This document shows positions 16,048-17,718 of a DNA stretch of 17,718 nt, piece after piece (positions within the stretch are counted from its first letter, which is position 1; each line of letters opens with the position of its first letter). Origin of the DNA: Pigoraptor vietnamica (lineage: Eukaryota > Opisthokonta > Filasterea). The notes beneath the pieces are model-generated. The model was not told where the DNA came from. It did not search any database and was given only the letters and a program-made list of their open reading frames with translations. The translations under genes were made by a program, and so were the position numbers. The stretch lies in assembly GCA_943704525.1 (NCBI GenBank), contig CALSCQ010000336.1, positions 1-17,718 on the forward strand, in the 5' to 3' direction.

Positions 16048-17659
16048 TCACTTGGCCGGCTTCTTGCCGAGGGGCGGCGAGGGCGTCACTTCGTCACTGG
16101 TGGTGGACAGCTGCGAGTGCAGCGCGTACCGTCCGACACGCGTGGAGCGTATCGTGTTTCTCCGAATGTGCGACGACGTGGACGACGACGACTGCGCCGG
16201 GGCGTCGGTGGTCGAGACGGATATCTCGGCCGAGGGGATCGACGCCAGTGCCGGGAGGTGGTCGGCGTACCCGTCCGTGAGCACGACGCAGTTGGGCTTT
16301 GGGGTGCGCGTGAGTGCAAAGATGCGGTCCTCGGGAATGCCCAGCGATTGGTAAACCGAGACGTCCTTGCCGCTTCCATAGCCCGCGTAAAGCGACAGGC
16401 GCGCGTCAGCCACCTGTCGAAGTGGTATTTTGGTTAGAGATGGACATAACCGGAAACTGAACGGTAAGAACCGCGCACATTATTATCGCGCATTTTCTCT
16501 CACGCATGCTCGCATGCACACACACGCACCCACACGCACACACACAACGCGCGCACCCACCAGCTGCTTGAGCGCCCGCATCTTGGCCTTGATCGGCTCG
16601 TGCGAAATGGCGTCGGCGAGCATCACGACGCCCTGCGGAAAGTTGTGCTTGGACATCCACGACACCACCGCGTGCTGCTGGATGTCCGGACGCGACGACA
16701 CGTACACGATGAGGTAACCCTTGTCCGCCCACGCGCGCACAACGTCCACGGCGCCCGCCTGCACCTTCGGGTCCGCGCCAGAAATCGACGTGCTCGCCGC
16801 AAAGCTGCCATCGATGCTGAAGACGACCGCCTCCGTCCCGGGATGCACCACAAACAGCTGGCACGTCGCGATCGTGTGATCGCCACGCACGACCATCGTG
16901 AACGGGTACTGGCCAAGACCCGGCCGCGATCCTTCCGGCAGCGTGAGCGTGGCCGTCGCATTCGAGTCCGTCCGGACAGTTCCGACCTTCACCCACTCGC
17001 CGTTGGGGGGACTGGACATCATGAAAAAGTCGACGTCCTCGCCCGTCAGCCCGGCCAGGTCGAACGGGCCGTACATAAACTTGCAACTGACGGTAATCGG
17101 CATGCCCGTGCACGCGACGACGTCCCGCGCACGGTGGTTCGGGTAGCGCCCCTTGATCTTCAACTTGGTGCGTGTCTTGCGCCACTTGTCGCGCGGCTCC
17201 GTGACCACAAACGCGTGCGAGTCGGCGCCCGCAGCAGACGACAGGAACGGCGACGAGGAGGAGGGACCGCCCGCCGGCGCGTCCCAGTTCGGGTGTATCG
17301 CGCGCATCATCTGCCTCAGCACAAACGCCGCGACGTCACGCGACTCAAAGTAGCTCCCGTGAATGATGTGGACGAGCGCCGTCTCCGGAAGCGTCGAAAG
17401 CCCCATCGGCCCGTTGATCTCGTGGTCGATGCGGTGAAGGCCCCACCACGCGCGCCCCTCGTCGAAGAAAGCGAACGACGACACCGACGCCGGTGACGAG
17501 GGCGAAGGAGGGAACTCGGCCTCCGTGAGGGCGCGCGCGAACGCAGACAGGTCGCGCGGCGTGTCGACGGCGTCGGGCGAAGACACGAGGTCGGCGAACC
17601 GGATGTCGCGGCCATAGAGCTGACGGTTAGATGACGCACTCTCCGAGATGACTCCCGCA
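16048..17659 (-). CDS. PITPNM: PITPNM/RdgB-like phosphatidylinositol transfer protein, C-terminal DDHD and LNS2 domains (partial)
   Basis: Class II PI transfer proteins move PI and phosphatidic acid at ER-plasma membrane contacts; the LNS2 domain senses phosphatidic acid. On the minus strand the exons are 17659-16561 and 16413-16048 (intron donor gtgggt, acceptor acag), giving 487 residues; the N-terminal PITP domain lies beyond the right edge. Residues 76-116 form the end of the DDHD domain (RIDHE, then LVHIIHGSYFESRDVAAFVL, with D78, H100, D108). Residues 157-270 match the intervening C2-like part (DKWRK, NHRARD, FMYGPFDLAGLTGEDVD, MVVRGDHT). LNS2 starts at about 274 with GTEAVVFSIDGSF; SIDGS replaces the catalytic DxDGT of lipins, so it should bind lipid without phosphatase activity. 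ADPKVQAGAVDVVRAW, YLIVYVSSRPD, KHNFPQGV and AGYGSGKDVSVY follow as in animal PITPNM1-3. The final 60 residues are Ser-rich and divergent. The gene converges on BRE1. Confidence 0.94.
16505..16550 (-). repeat. GT-rich tract in PITPNM intron
   Basis: The 147-nt intron (16414-16560) carries a CACACGCACC-type tract on the plus strand, which is GTGTGCGTGTGGG-like on the coding strand and directly follows the donor. Confidence 0.85.
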
Positions 17660-17699
17660 CTGCGAGATCGTGCGCGGGTAAGGATTAAGTGCACACATA

Positions 17700-17718
17700 C
17701 CCCCCCCAACCCCCCCCC
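17700..17718 (-). repeat. G-run at window edge, in the PITPNM upstream intron
   Basis: The plus strand ends in runs of seven or eight C split by AA. On the coding strand this is a G-rich tract inside the intron that precedes the 17659 exon. It may form a G-quadruplex or simply mark an assembly break. Confidence 0.6.

Noticed and set aside
16483-17709. 408-codon frame starting at 17709 as a complete protein
   Set aside because: Its first residues are the translation of an intron; a cgcag acceptor at 17660 and the PITPNM match show the gene continues beyond the window.
17700-17718. Telomere-like repeat at the right edge
   Set aside because: It is a plain C-run with one AA interruption, no repeating telomeric unit, and lies within an intron of an incomplete gene.

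Overview
The window is nuclear DNA of an intron-rich, GC-rich eukaryote. Five genes are split by short GT-AG introns (about 75 to 430 nt) whose donors are nearly all GTGNGT. Joining the open segments at these sites gives in-phase proteins that match eukaryotic families. A centriolar LisH protein of the OFD1 type points to an organism that builds basal bodies or cilia. A class II phosphatidylinositol transfer protein tail (PITPNM/RdgB type) looks strikingly animal-like, while a WOPR DNA-binding domain is a family described mainly from fungi. I read this as a flagellated protist, possibly in the opisthokont/amorphean area, and cannot place it further from sequence alone.

Layout. 39-1347 (-): five 5' exons of an OFD1-like gene running off the left edge. 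1348-1854: AT-rich divergent intergenic region. 1855-5170 (+): 13-exon amino acid/auxin permease (AAAP) family transporter with a long acidic loop. 5305-5778 (-): unrecognised single-exon Ala/Arg/Glu-rich coiled-coil protein. 5779-6347: second divergent intergenic region, with three CACGTG boxes. 6348-10129 (+): 10-exon gene for a predicted 850-residue protein. 10130-10519: intergenic, with MADS-box-like motifs and a hairpin. 10520-15913 (+): 17-exon BRE1 (RNF20/40) histone H2B E3 ubiquitin ligase with a complete C-terminal RING. 16048-17659 (-): the 3' two exons of a PITPNM-like gene (DDHD plus LNS2) running off the right edge.

The outstanding object is the 6348-10129 gene. Its predicted product carries, in order, an N-terminal WOPR DNA-binding domain, a basic nuclear-localisation-like patch, a domain resembling the phage tail-spike autochaperone/self-cleaving family (Peptidase_G2 type) with an A-D-F-A-E motif at its front, a short coiled coil, one transmembrane helix, and a Cys-containing C-terminal part with N-glycosylation sequons. 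This is the plan of animal and amoebozoan MYRF (DNA-binding domain, phage-derived self-cleaving chaperone, coiled coil, membrane anchor, lumenal tail), but with both the DNA-binding and the chaperone module apparently exchanged for unrelated families. I infer a membrane-tethered, trimerising, self-releasing transcription factor that I do not know to have been described.

The genes do not form an obvious pathway. They are ordinary housekeeping loci (centriole, amino acid transport, chromatin, lipid signalling) around this unusual regulator. Exon boundaries were derived by eye from splice signals, frame and family match, with no transcript evidence.
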